From NCBI GenBank assembly GCA_022844205.1, contig JALHMF010000001.1:370028-434027 (forward strand): 64,000 nucleotides of DNA. Reading direction: 5' to 3'. Positions 18,481 through 26,941 of this stretch are shown here, piece after piece. The DNA comes from Xanthobacteraceae bacterium (lineage in GTDB: Bacteria > Pseudomonadota > Alphaproteobacteria > Rhizobiales > Xanthobacteraceae). The position numbers were made by a program, and so were the translations under genes. A model generated the notes under the pieces. The model was not told where the DNA came from, made no database searches, and worked only from the letters and a program-made list of their open reading frames with translations. Position 1 is the first letter of the stretch, and each line of letters begins with the position of its first letter.

Positions 18481-18514
18481 TTGTGCATTGCAAGAGTTAT
18501 ATTGCAATGCACAA
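18481..18514. promoter_or_regulatory. Perfect 13-bp inverted repeat between the phasin genes
   Basis: TTGTGCATTGCAA (18481-18493) and TTGCAATGCACAA (18502-18514) are exact complements around an 8-base loop. No T-run follows, so an operator is more likely than a terminator. The TGC-N3-GCA core recalls the sites of PHB regulators (PhaR/PhbF family), which control phasin genes. It lies about 95 bases before the second phasin start. Confidence 0.55.
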
Positions 18515-18607
18515 GAAAACCTGTTATGTGCTCACCATGAGCCTTGGAGCGCGTGAAGCGGCGGGCGTCCAGGCTTCCCGGAAATCGCCGCGACCGGACC
18601 CAAAACC

Positions 18608-19060
18608 ATGATCGATAACGACATCAAGAAGGCCGCCAAGGCCGCCGCCGCCCCGAAATTCGAGCCGAAATTCGAAGCGCCTGAAGCACTCCGCGCCTTC
18701 GCGGAAAAGGGCGTCGAGCAGGCGAAGGACACCTACGCCCGCATGAAGACTGCGGCCGAAGAGACCACGGACCTGTTGGAAGACGCTTATCTCAACGTCT
18801 CCAAGGGCGCGGCCAACTTCAACACGAAGGCACTTGAGGCGCTTCGTGCCAACGTCAATTCGAGCTTCGATTACACGACTCAACTACTCGCAACGAAGTC
18901 GCTCTCGGAAGCCATTGAGCTTTCCTCCACCCATGTCCGCAAGCAGTTCGACGCGCTCTCCACCCAGGCCAAGGAACTGTCGGCGCTGGCCCAGAAGGTC
19001 GCGACCGAAGCCTCCGAGCCGATGAAGGCCGCGGCCACCAAGACCTTCAAGGTCCAGTAA
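18608..19060 (+). CDS. Phasin family protein, copy 2
   Basis: A 150-residue helical phasin with a lysine/alanine/proline-rich N-terminus, then RAFAEKGVEQAKDTYARMK and SFDYTTQLLATKSLSEAIEL, stretches characteristic of the phasin domain (PF09361). The tail (KKAATKTFKVQ-like ending) is basic. Different enough from the upstream phasin to be an old duplication or a separate class. It has its own probable promoter and operator upstream and a hairpin terminator downstream. Confidence 0.93.
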   Translation: MIDNDIKKAAKAAAAPKFEPKFEAPEALRAFAEKGVEQAKDTYARMKTAAEETTDLLEDAYLNVSKGAANFNTKALEALRANVNSSFDYTTQLLATKSLSEAIELSSTHVRKQFDALSTQAKELSALAQKVATEASEPMKAAATKTFKVQ

Positions 19061-19084
19061 TCTCTCGGCTATAACTTGCTTCAG

Positions 19085-19112
19085 AGAGCCCGGGCTTTCC
19101 CCGGGCTCTTTG
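19085..19112 (+). terminator. Rho-independent terminator after the second phasin
   Basis: AGAGCCCGGG (19085-19094) pairs perfectly with CCCGGGCTCT (19100-19109), followed by a short T-run. It lies 25 bases after the phasin stop codon. Confidence 0.8.
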
Positions 19113-19175
19113 CGTATCGGGACGGCGCTTGAACCGGCGGACATTTGCCCCTAGCTTGCGCCGCGCCGATCTTGT

Positions 19176-19252
19176 GCAGCTGTAGCTCAGTTGGTTAGAG
19201 CGCCGGTCTGTGGAACCGGAGGTCGGTGGTTCGAGCCCACCCAGCTGTACCA
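19176..19252 (+). tRNA. tRNA-His (GTG anticodon)
   Basis: A 77-nucleotide cloverleaf: acceptor arm GCAGCTG, D arm GCTC...GAGC, anticodon arm CCGGT-CTGTGGA-ACCGG with anticodon GTG at 19210-19212, T arm GGTGG-TTCGAGC-CCACC, discriminator A73 and encoded CCA. The base before G1 is T, so the usual histidine identity base G-1 is not encoded, and G1 faces U72. This combination (no G-1, A73, G1-U72) is the known alphaproteobacterial variant of tRNA-His. Confidence 0.97.
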
Positions 19253-19321
19253 GTTCTTCAAGTCGCTTTGCTAAGCTCGCCTTGAACGAACAACCTCCTG
19301 CACTTTGATCGCCGGCGGCAG

Positions 19322-19492
19322 ATGGCCAAGTCCCACGTCCATGCCGAATGGAAGCCGGGCGGGCACCACCGCTTCACTTGCTGCGATCATGAACGCATTG
19401 CCGACGCGATCCCGAACGGCGTTGGTGCAAAGATCGACATGCCCGCGACATCGGAAAAAATCTGGCGCGCGTGCCGCAAGGCTCAGACGTAA
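19322..19492 (+). CDS. Possible 56-residue protein (uncertain)
   Basis: An ATG-started frame after tRNA-His encoding 56 residues with [19 protein letters not shown], rich in His and Cys. Third codon positions are mostly C or G, as in real genes here, but no clear ribosome site precedes it and it overlaps the end of the convergent aldo/keto reductase by 10 bases. Not recognised. It could be a small metal-binding protein, a remnant next to the tRNA, or chance. Confidence 0.3.
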   Translation: MAKSHVHAEWKPGGHHRFTCCDHERIADAIPNGVGAKIDMPATSEKIWRACRKAQT

Positions 19493-20457
19493 ACCCGCTT
19501 CAAGGCGCCTTCGGGATAGCGTTCTCCCGCGGCGGAACCGCGCGGCACCGCGGCTTCGATCTTCGCAAGATCCTGCGGCATGAGTTTCACCGCGAGCGCG
19601 CCGACATTCTCTTCCATCCGTTCCATGCGCTTGGTACCGGGGATCGGAATGATGTCCTTGCCCTGCGCGAGCAGCCAGGCGAGCGCCAGTTGCGACACGG
19701 TGCAGCCCTTCTCGCCCGCGATGGCTTGCAGCTTGGCGACCAGTTCCAGATTCTTCTTCAGGTTGTCCGGCTGAAAGCGCGGATGTTCCTCCCGGCGGTC
19801 GCCTTTCACCTGATCCGCCGATGAGATGGCACCGGTGAGCATGCTGCGGCCGAGCGGCGAATAGGCAACGAAGGAAATCCCGAGCTCGCGCGTGACCGCG
19901 AGTGTCTCTTCCGCTTCTTTTCTGTAGAGAAGCGAATACTCGGTCTGGATCGCCGAGATCGGATGCACCTTGTGTGCGCGGCGGATCGTGTCGGGATGCG
20001 CTTCCGAAAGGCCGAGCGCCTTCACCTTGCCCTGCTGTACGAGTTTCGCCATTGCGCCGACGGTGTCTTCGATCGCGACGTTCGGATCGATGCGGTGCGC
20101 GTAGTAGAGATCGATATGATCGAAGCCTAGCCGCTGCAGGCTCGCGTCGCAGGCCTGCATCACATATTCCGGGCGGCCATCCACCTGACCGGACCCGATC
20201 AGGTTTCCGAATTTGGTCGCGAGCACGATCCTGTCTCGCTTGCCCTTGAACGCAGCACCCACAAGCTTTTCGTTATGCCCATTGCCGTAGATGTCGGCGC
20301 TGTCGAAAAAATCGATTCCACGCTCAAGCGCACGGTGCAGCACGGCGGTGGATACGGCATCGTCGCCCTTGCCGTAATTTCCGGACATGGACATGCAACC
20401 CAGACCGATGGCTGAAACCGAAATTCCGCTTTTGCCGAGTTGCCGCTGTTCGAGCAT
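19483..20457 (-). CDS. Aldo/keto reductase
   Basis: A 324-residue NADPH-dependent oxidoreductase with the (beta/alpha)8 fold of the AKR11/13-like group. [18 protein letters not shown] carries the catalytic Asp and Tyr; the catalytic Lys is in VLATKFGN, the His in LYYAHRID, and the cofactor-binding end is [20 protein letters not shown]. It likely reduces aldehydes or ketones in the cytosol; the substrate is unknown. ATG 20457 ([11 protein letters not shown]) is chosen because GGAG sits 11 bases upstream; a GTG at 20469 is the alternative. Confidence 0.93.
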   Translation of the reverse strand: MLEQRQLGKSGISVSAIGLGCMSMSGNYGKGDDAVSTAVLHRALERGIDFFDSADIYGNGHNEKLVGAAFKGKRDRIVLATKFGNLIGSGQVDGRPEYVMQACDASLQRLGFDHIDLYYAHRIDPNVAIEDTVGAMAKLVQQGKVKALGLSEAHPDTIRRAHKVHPISAIQTEYSLLYRKEAEETLAVTRELGISFVAYSPLGRSMLTGAISSADQVKGDRREEHPRFQPDNLKKNLELVAKLQAIAGEKGCTVSQLALAWLLAQGKDIIPIPGTKRMERMEENVGALAVKLMPQDLAKIEAAVPRGSAAGERYPEGALKRVYV

Positions 20458-20594
20458 TTTTGCTTTCACTCCATTGAGGTCCGAAAGTCTAGCAAACGGC
20501 GGCGATGACGGCCAACGTTTGTCTGAAATAATCCGACGGATTACGGTGTTCTATATGCAATGGTTAGCCGGCCAGTTATCGGAGAAAATAAAAA

Positions 20595-21215
20595 ATGCTC
20601 CTTTCACGAGTCTCAGCGGCCACTCTCGCGCTTGTTGTCCTTGCAGGTTTTGCCGCGGAGTGCATCGCACAGTCCCCGCCCATTCGTATCCGCGGCGAGA
20701 TCGTCAAGGCCGACGCTCAAAATGTTGTCATCAAGGGCCGCGATGGAAACGACTACACGGTGAAGCTCGCGGATAATGCGCGCATCGGTGCGATGGTGAA
20801 GTCCTCGCTCGCCGACATTAAGCCGAATTCCTATATCGGCGTCACCGCCATGCCAGCGGCCGACGGAAGCCAGCGCGCAATGGCCATTCACATTTTCATG
20901 GAAGCGCAACGCGGCACCGCGGAGGGGCACACGCCGTGGGATCGCGAACCCGGCAGCACGATGACCAATGCCACCGTGACCGAAGCCCCGGTAAGCGGCG
21001 TCGATGGCCAGACGATCAACGTCAAATACAAGGACGGTGAGAAGAAAATCGTAGTTCTGCCGCAGACCACCATCGTCGCGATGGAGCCCGGCGACCGCGG
21101 CGAGCTGAAGGCGGGCACCAAGGTCATCGTGTTCGGTGCGCGGAAACAGGATGACGGCAGTTTTGCTGCGCCCGCGATCAGCTATGGCCGCGCCGGAATA
21201 GAGCCGCCGATGTAA
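20595..21215 (+). CDS. Secreted protein of unknown function (DUF5666-like)
   Basis: A 206-residue exported protein. Residues 1-25 form a signal peptide ending in ECIAQS. The rest contains two similar beta-rich repeats: IRIRGEIVKADAQNVVIKGRDG (about residues 30-52) and APVSGVDGQTINVKYKDG (about 131-150), each followed by a turn resembling the OB-like DUF5666 fold. No catalytic motif was found. Followed by its own terminator, so probably monocistronic. Confidence 0.7.
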   Translation: MLLSRVSAATLALVVLAGFAAECIAQSPPIRIRGEIVKADAQNVVIKGRDGNDYTVKLADNARIGAMVKSSLADIKPNSYIGVTAMPAADGSQRAMAIHIFMEAQRGTAEGHTPWDREPGSTMTNATVTEAPVSGVDGQTINVKYKDGEKKIVVLPQTTIVAMEPGDRGELKAGTKVIVFGARKQDDGSFAAPAISYGRAGIEPPM

Positions 21216-21235
21216 TCGTCCGGTCTCGATCCGGC

Positions 21236-21258
21236 CGCCGCAGCCTGCGGCGGTTTTG
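21236..21258 (+). terminator. Rho-independent terminator
   Basis: CCGCCGC (21236-21242) pairs with GCGGCGG (21248-21254) and is followed by TTTT. It lies 20 bases after the stop of the secreted protein gene. Confidence 0.75.
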
Positions 21259-21368
21259 CTTCCGCGCAGAATCCTGCCTTGCATCAAGCTGCTCGCAAGT
21301 CTCGGCCGAATGGAGCGGCCGTCTTCACCGCGCCAATCGTGCAATCCAGCCGTTGCAAATCCGAGGTC

Positions 21369-21947
21369 TCAGCCTTTTTTCCGGTAAACCAGCAGTGTCT
21401 TGAACTCGCCTTCCTTCTCGACCGGCATTTCCTTTGACCATTCGGCGATGATCTTTTCCGCACGCTCGAACGCCATCGATTTCATGTAGAAAAGGATTCT
21501 TCCGCCCGGCTTTGTCTTTCTCGTCATGAGATCGAGCATCTGGCGGTCGGTCATGGCCCCGTAAGCCGCACTTTCCGGCCCCCAGAACTCGCACAGATGA
21601 AACAACGAGACGGCCTCGAATTCTGGCAACAGCTTCTCGTCGAGCAGGTAGATGTCCCCGAAGATCGCCTTGTATTTGCGCGATACCTTCGGCTTGTCGA
21701 TCGCAAGCTTGGTGTAAGCCTCGATCTCCTGCACCGACGCGGTGATCCCGAACACCGAATTGTTGGAGCCGTTCTCCGCGCAAGTGATGCCCACATGGTG
21801 ATGGGTGCCGGTGCCGAAGTGAAAGATCGCGCTGTCGCGGATTTTTTGATCTTCCAGCCAGTCGGTGAAATGGACGTCGCACGGGCACATGTCCACGATC
21901 AGGGGCCATCCGTCGGTGTAGTAGTTCATCGGTGAGGCTTCAGCCAA
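21369..21947 (-). CDS. Conserved protein resembling SAM-dependent methyltransferases
   Basis: A 192-residue cytosolic protein. IFHFGTGTHHHVGI near residue 42 resembles the G-x-G loop that binds S-adenosylmethionine, and a later EFEAVSLFHLCEFW...GGRILFYMKS layout resembles strands 4 and 5 of a class I methyltransferase. The fold assignment is tentative. The start is TTG at 21947, supported by a perfect AGGAGG 6 bases upstream; ATG 21929 lacks such a site. Alone between an unknown secreted protein and an ABC exporter. Confidence 0.65.
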   Translation of the reverse strand: MAEASPMNYYTDGWPLIVDMCPCDVHFTDWLEDQKIRDSAIFHFGTGTHHHVGITCAENGSNNSVFGITASVQEIEAYTKLAIDKPKVSRKYKAIFGDIYLLDEKLLPEFEAVSLFHLCEFWGPESAAYGAMTDRQMLDLMTRKTKPGGRILFYMKSMAFERAEKIIAEWSKEMPVEKEGEFKTLLVYRKKG

Positions 21948-21991
21948 GGCGTTCCTCCTGCGTTTTTTTTAGTATAGCGCAAATTGTGGAT

Positions 21992-23734
21992 TTATGCGGT
22001 CGGCGGTACCGGCCGCCGTGGCCGCGCGCGCGCTTCCAGGCCGTCGCGGGTTTCAATGGTCCGGCCATGCAGGTCGGCAAGCGAGCCGGTACGGCCGACG
22101 GAAATCACCGTCGTCTCCGGCAGTTGTCGCAGAAGCGACTTGTAGAGTTCGCGCCCCGTCGCCTCGTCGAAATTGGAGGTCGGCTCGTCAAGAAAAAGTA
22201 TATCGGGCTTCTTCAGCAGGGCGCGGGCAAGCCCGATGCGCTGCTGCTCGCCTCCCGACAGGGTGACGCTCCAGTCGGCTTCTTCGTCGAGTTGTCCTTC
22301 AAAACGCTCCAGGCCGACAAGCCGCAGCACTTCATGCAGCCGCTCGTCGCTCACTTCTCCCGCCGGCGTCGGGTAGGTGATTGCGGTCCTCAGCGAGCCG
22401 AGCGGGAAATAGATCGTCTGTGGCATGGCGAGCAGTTCGCTCTCCTTCGGAATTTCGACTGAACCCGTGCCGGTCTGCCAGATGCCGACGAGTGCCCGCA
22501 GCACGCTCGACTTGCCGGAGCCGGACGGCCCGGTGATGAGTGCTCGCTCGCCCGGCTTCAGCGAAAAGCCTTTCACGGACGCGATGTGCATGCCGTTCGG
22601 CAGGCTCACTTCGAGATCGGAGACCTTGATGCCTCCGTCGGTCTCCGGTTCGAACACGATGTGACGATCCGGATTGCGCGGCCTGTCCACGTCGGCAAGG
22701 GCGACGTTCAATTGCGCAACGCGGTCCATTGACGCCTTCCATTCGGCGATCCGCGCGTAAGAGTGCAGAAAAAATGCGAAGGCGACATCGACACGCTGAA
22801 ACGCGAACGAGGCCTGCATCAAAGTGCCGAGCGGCATGACGTTGGCGAAATAGCCGGGACTTGCCACGAGCATTGGAAACACGATGGATGCCTGTCCGTA
22901 ACCGGTCGTGAAGGCGGTGAGACCGGTCTGGCGCTTGATCAGCCGCGTCCAGTTCTTCACGAGTTCGCCAAAGCGGAAGTTCAGCAGCTTCCGTTCGATC
23001 GGTTCGCCGCGCATCAGCGCCACCGGCTCGGCGTGATCCCAGACGCGCACGATGGCGAACCGGAAATCGGATTCATAACGCTGCTGGTTGAAATTGTAGC
23101 CGATCAGCGGCTGGCCGATGAAATGCGCGATGGCGGTGCCGATGCTCGCATACAGGATCGCGATCCAAAAGAGATAGCCGGGGAAGCTGAAATCGGTGCC
23201 GAAGATCAGGAGCGGTGCCACGCTTGAAAGGCCCCATAGAATGTAAGCGAACGAGGTGAGGGCGATCAGGCTCCCCAGCAAATTGAATCCAAGCTCATGG
23301 GTTTTTTGCAGGAAGATCAGAATATCGTTCGCGATGCGCAGATGCGCGTTATCCACGTGCTTGTCGGTAAACTGCATGCGGTAGTGGCGGCCATCCGCCA
23401 CCCATTGCGAGACGTATTTCTCCGTCATCCAGCGCCGCCAGCGCATGATCAGCGTCTGACCGAAAAAGAACTGCCCCATGGTGGCAATTACGGTCCACGC
23501 CGCGATGCCGATGAACAGGAGCAGCGCCCAGACGAAATTATCCCAATTGCGATCCTGGATCGCGTTGAAGAAGTAGCCGTTCCAGACGTTGAATACGACG
23601 AGCGCATAGACCACGCCGAATTCGGAGATCACGACACCGGCGAGCAGTGCTCGCGCCTGCCATTTTTCCTCGGAGCGGAAATAGGGCAGGGCGAGTCCGA
23701 AAAATTCGCGAAAAATATCGATGACGCGGCGCAT
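21992..23734 (-). CDS. BacA/SbmA-like ABC exporter, copy 1 (altered H-loop)
   Basis: A 580-residue fusion of an SbmA/BacA-type membrane domain and an ABC ATPase (YddA/BclA group). The first 330 residues hold about six helices with the family motif NVWNGYFFNAIQDRNW. Walker A is GPSGSGKSS near residue 402, the signature LSGGEQQR near 492 and Walker B ILFLDEP near 512. The switch histidine expected after Walker B is Arg (VISVGRTGSL, near 548), whereas the two paralogues in this window keep His. Relatives import or export peptides and give resistance to host antimicrobial peptides in rhizobia. The open frame extends upstream to 23821 but ATG 23734 fits the family. Confidence 0.9.
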   Translation of the reverse strand: MRRVIDIFREFFGLALPYFRSEEKWQARALLAGVVISEFGVVYALVVFNVWNGYFFNAIQDRNWDNFVWALLLFIGIAAWTVIATMGQFFFGQTLIMRWRRWMTEKYVSQWVADGRHYRMQFTDKHVDNAHLRIANDILIFLQKTHELGFNLLGSLIALTSFAYILWGLSSVAPLLIFGTDFSFPGYLFWIAILYASIGTAIAHFIGQPLIGYNFNQQRYESDFRFAIVRVWDHAEPVALMRGEPIERKLLNFRFGELVKNWTRLIKRQTGLTAFTTGYGQASIVFPMLVASPGYFANVMPLGTLMQASFAFQRVDVAFAFFLHSYARIAEWKASMDRVAQLNVALADVDRPRNPDRHIVFEPETDGGIKVSDLEVSLPNGMHIASVKGFSLKPGERALITGPSGSGKSSVLRALVGIWQTGTGSVEIPKESELLAMPQTIYFPLGSLRTAITYPTPAGEVSDERLHEVLRLVGLERFEGQLDEEADWSVTLSGGEQQRIGLARALLKKPDILFLDEPTSNFDEATGRELYKSLLRQLPETTVISVGRTGSLADLHGRTIETRDGLEARARPRRPVPPTA

Positions 23735-23833
23735 GGAAGATCCCGGCGTTGAAAAAGGCCGCCGGACTATACATGGACGGCAAGCGGGGGCGAGCGGCCC
23801 CGCGGTATAGCGGATTTCCACTGGTTGGAGCGG

Positions 23834-25144
23834 CTAATGCTCGCTCACATAGCGCCGCCGGACACGCCGGACGATGAACCAGACGACCGCCACGATCACC
23901 GGTACGGAAGCCGCGGTTGCGATCGAGATATCGAATTTCAGGCCGTATTCGTGCGCGCCTTTGATGAGGTAGCTCACGAGACCGACCATGTAATAGGAGA
24001 TCGCTGCGACCGAGAGCCCTTCGACGGTCTGTTGGAGACGCAGCTGAGCGCGGCCCCGGTCGTTGATCGCGGTGAGCAAATCCCGGTTCTGGTTTTCGAG
24101 CGCCACATCGACGCGCGTACGAAGCAGGTTCGCGGCACGGGCAAGCTTTTCGGAAAGTCTCGACTGCCGCTCTTCAACCGTCGCAATGGTCCGCATCGCC
24201 GGCGCCATCCGGCGGCCGAGAAACGAAGTCCAGGTAGGCAGACCGCCGACCTTTCGTTCGCCGATTGTGTCGAGCCGCAGCTTCACGATTTCATAATAGG
24301 CGCGCGTGGCACCGAAGCGGTAGGCGCTTGCGGCGGCATCCGCCTCCAGTCCTGCCGCGAGTGCCGTGATCTCGTCGAGCATCTTGTGGTTCGAGCGCAA
24401 ATCGCCGCTTTGGCGTAACTCATCCGTCACTTCCGCCAGCCGCCGTTCGATCTTTCCGATGGCCGGAGAAATACGCTGCGCTTCCGGCAGGCCGAGCAGT
24501 GCGAGCGTCCGATAGGTTTCAAGCTCCAGCACCCGCTGAACCAGCGCGCCTACACGCTCCTGGGTCATTGAGCGATTGACCACGAGGATGCGGATGAACC
24601 CGTCGTCGTCCGGCTTGAAATCGGTGGCGAACATCGCAGCACCGTCGGAATTGTCGGCGGCGGCGAGACTTGCGAAATCGAAAAATTTTTGGAAGGTTAA
24701 ATCCTTGCCGGGGTCGCGGACGAGATGCAGGTCGATCGCTACCAACAGGGGGCCTGGCTGCGGGATTTGCGCCATGCCGGTGGCAAGGCTGGCAGCCTTC
24801 GGCGAAAACGGCATGCCGCTTCCCGCATCCGACGGCAGCTCCCATGTATAGGTTGAAAATTCCGCGTGGCTTTCCCACCGCAGCATCCCGCCGTCGAATT
24901 TGCTGCGATGATGTTTTGCGCCTTCCGGCGGCGGCTGCATGCCGCGCATGGCGCACAATGCCGTCAGCGCCTCGCGATCCGCTTGCGCTTGCGCGGCACC
25001 GCCAACAAAAGCGAACAACAAAACCCGGCGAGGGGTTTCGATAGGCGTGAAGGGGCGCGCGTGAAGCTCGCCCAGCACCGCATTGCGAAGCGGATGCGCG
25101 TAGAGCGACTTTCCTCCAGCGATCGTGACGCCTTTATCAGCCAT
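23834..25144 (-). CDS. DUF3422 family membrane-anchored protein
   Basis: About 436 residues. The N-terminal part (SLYAHPLRNAVLGELHARPF) is the DUF3422 signature. A helical middle follows, and the C-terminus holds two hydrophobic segments (AISYYMVGLVSYLIKGA and VPVIVAVVWFIVRRV) like a small magnesium-channel-type anchor. Function is unknown; the family is widespread in proteobacteria. ATG 25144 is preferred because GGCGGGA sits about 8 bases upstream. It is divergent from the cyanate operon, sharing a 250-base intergenic region. Confidence 0.85.
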   Translation of the reverse strand: MADKGVTIAGGKSLYAHPLRNAVLGELHARPFTPIETPRRVLLFAFVGGAAQAQADREALTALCAMRGMQPPPEGAKHHRSKFDGGMLRWESHAEFSTYTWELPSDAGSGMPFSPKAASLATGMAQIPQPGPLLVAIDLHLVRDPGKDLTFQKFFDFASLAAADNSDGAAMFATDFKPDDDGFIRILVVNRSMTQERVGALVQRVLELETYRTLALLGLPEAQRISPAIGKIERRLAEVTDELRQSGDLRSNHKMLDEITALAAGLEADAAASAYRFGATRAYYEIVKLRLDTIGERKVGGLPTWTSFLGRRMAPAMRTIATVEERQSRLSEKLARAANLLRTRVDVALENQNRDLLTAINDRGRAQLRLQQTVEGLSVAAISYYMVGLVSYLIKGAHEYGLKFDISIATAASVPVIVAVVWFIVRRVRRRYVSEH

Positions 25145-25340
25145 ATCCATTCCCGCCTGCCCGTTTGCCTCGCACCGGTGCCGCAATTTGGCAATTGCCG
25201 CTACTGTCGCGGCTTAATCGCCAGATGCGTAGACTACCGAATAGGCACATCCGGCTAAAATTTGATCGCCTCGATGCGAGGCTATCTGGAATACCGCGTT
25301 AGGGGATTGATCCCGCTTATTGAATCCGTTCGCAACCGCG

Positions 25341-25356
25341 TGGCACGACCATTGCT
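25341..25356 (+). promoter_or_regulatory. Sigma-54 promoter of the cyanate operon
   Basis: TGGCAC (25341-25346), a 5-base spacer, then TTGCT (25352-25356) gives the exact GG-N10-GC spacing of -24/-12 promoters. The first gene of the cyanate operon starts 43 bases downstream of the -12 element. This implies RpoN with an enhancer-binding protein, most likely NtrC, and so nitrogen control. No clear NtrC palindrome was found upstream. Confidence 0.8.
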
Positions 25357-25398
25357 CTTAACGCTCCTGCTTACCGCATTTCCCGGCAGGAGTTGCAG

Positions 25399-26787
25399 AT
25401 GTCCACCTTCGACAATCCATTTGATCCAAAGCGCCGTTTGAACCGCTCGGGCTGCGCCTGCGGCCAGCACACCAGTCAGGCCGCACACGATCACGCCGAA
25501 AGGCAGCTTCAATTGCAGACTGTCGCCGAAAGCGAGGACAAGCGTTTCGAGAATGCCGTCGCGAGCGCTGTCGTTCGTGCGATGTTTCCGCAAGACGCCG
25601 CCCGCCGTGCGTTCCTGAAATCGGTTGGCGCCTCTACCGCACTCGCTGCGATCTCGCAATTCTTCCCGCTCGCGGCCGCGACCGAAGTCTTTGCGCAGGG
25701 CGGCCCCATCGAGAAAAAGGACCTCAAGGTAGGTTTCATCCCGATCACCTGCGCCACCCCGATCATCATGGCGCATCCGATGGGTTTCTACACAAAGCAC
25801 GGCCTGAACGTTGAAGTGATCAAGACGGCCGGCTGGGCGGTCATCCGCGACAAGACGCTGAACAAGGAATACGACGCGGCCCACATGCTTTCGCCGATGC
25901 CGCTCGCGATTACCCTGGGCGTCGGTTCGAATGCAATTCCCTTCGCGGCCCCCGCGATCGAGAACATCAACGGCCAGGCCATCACGCTTTCCATCAAGCA
26001 CAAGGACAGGCGCGATCCGAAGGACTGGAAGGGCTTCAAGTTCGCCGTACCCTTCGACTATTCGATCCACAACTATCTGATCCGCTATTATCTCGCCGAA
26101 CATGGCCTCGATCCCGATACCGACGTGCAGATCCGCGCGGTCCCACCGCCGGAAATGGTGGCGAACCTCCGCGCCGACAATATCGACGGCTTTCTCGGCC
26201 CTGATCCGATGAACCAGCGCGCGGTCTTTGACGGCGTTGGCTTTATCCATCTGCTGACGAAGAATTTGTGGGAAGGGCATCCCTGCTGCGTGTTCGCCGC
26301 GTCGAAAGAGTTCATCACCCAGACGCCGAACACCTACGCCGCTCTCTTGAAGTCGATCATCGATGCGACTGCCTTCGCGAGCAAGGCGGAAAACCGCAAA
26401 CAAATCGCCGAAGCGATCGCGCCGGCGAATTACATCAACCAGCCCGTCACGGTGCTCGAACAGATTCTGACGGGGACTTTCGCCGACGGCCTCGGCAACG
26501 TGCAGAAAGTGCCGGACCGCGTCGACTTTGATCCGTTCCCCTGGGAATCCTTTGCGATCTGGATTCTGACCCAGATGAAGCGCTGGGGTCAGATCAAGGG
26601 CGATGTGAATTACGCGGAAGTGGCCAGGCAGGTCTATCTCGCCACCGATACGACCAGATTGATGAAAGAAGTGGGGCTGACACCTCCCGCCGTCACCACC
26701 AAATCTTTCTCCGTCATGGGCAAGGTTTTCGATCCATCCAAGCCGGAGGAATATCTCAAGAGCTTCCCGATCAAGCGGGCCACTTGA
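25399..26787 (+). CDS. cynA: Cyanate/nitrate ABC transporter substrate-binding protein (NrtA/CmpA family)
   Basis: A 462-residue exported binding protein of the NrtA/CmpA/SsuA-like group. A Tat signal (ARRAFLKSVGAS) begins near residue 67, after an unusually long hydrophilic N-terminus that contains GCACGQHTSQAAHDH, a Cys/His cluster. The mature part starts KDLKVGFIPITCATPIIMAH, the NrtA family's first strand. ATG 25399 has AGGAG 6 bases upstream. Because the operon ends in cyanase, cyanate is the likely substrate; nitrate or a related anion remains possible. Confidence 0.88.
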   Translation: MSTFDNPFDPKRRLNRSGCACGQHTSQAAHDHAERQLQLQTVAESEDKRFENAVASAVVRAMFPQDAARRAFLKSVGASTALAAISQFFPLAAATEVFAQGGPIEKKDLKVGFIPITCATPIIMAHPMGFYTKHGLNVEVIKTAGWAVIRDKTLNKEYDAAHMLSPMPLAITLGVGSNAIPFAAPAIENINGQAITLSIKHKDRRDPKDWKGFKFAVPFDYSIHNYLIRYYLAEHGLDPDTDVQIRAVPPPEMVANLRADNIDGFLGPDPMNQRAVFDGVGFIHLLTKNLWEGHPCCVFAASKEFITQTPNTYAALLKSIIDATAFASKAENRKQIAEAIAPANYINQPVTVLEQILTGTFADGLGNVQKVPDRVDFDPFPWESFAIWILTQMKRWGQIKGDVNYAEVARQVYLATDTTRLMKEVGLTPPAVTTKSFSVMGKVFDPSKPEEYLKSFPIKRAT

Positions 26788-26812
26788 TGATCTTGAGGCT
26801 GGCATCCGCCAA

Positions 26813-26932
26813 TTCACCTTCCCCGCACGCGGGGAGACCGGCGCGCTTCAGCGCGCCGGGTGAGGGCGCGTCGATTTTCTGTTGTGATCTGCTCCTCACC
26901 CCGACCCTCTCCCCGCAAGCGGGGAGAGGGAG
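26813..26932. repeat. Cluster of palindromic repeats between cynA and cynB
   Basis: Three perfect hairpins in a row: CCCCGC-AC-GCGGGG (26821-26834, written continuously in the sequence), CCGGCGCGC-TTCA-GCGCGCCGG (26838-26859), and CCCTCTCCCCGC (26905-26916) with GCGGGGAGAGGG (26919-26930). The last type is common in Bradyrhizobium-like intergenic regions. Its right arm ends 11 bases before the cynB start and supplies the only Shine-Dalgarno-like sequence (GGGAGAGGGAG). Confidence 0.8.
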
Positions 26933-26941
26933 AAAAATAAC

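Noticed and set aside
25170-25185. GCACCGGTGC as an NtrC enhancer for the cyanate operon
   Set aside because: NtrC half-sites need a longer spacer (GCAC-N7-GTGC); here only two bases separate them.
25282-26817. 511-codon minus-strand open frame over the cyanate binding protein
   Set aside because: Antisense shadow with arginine/histidine-rich composition; the plus-strand protein is clearly the real one.
10784-26932. Palindromic repeats as CRISPR or insertion-sequence ends
   Set aside because: They are isolated, differ from each other, lack regular spacers and have no transposase nearby; they fit the known intergenic palindromes of this bacterial group.
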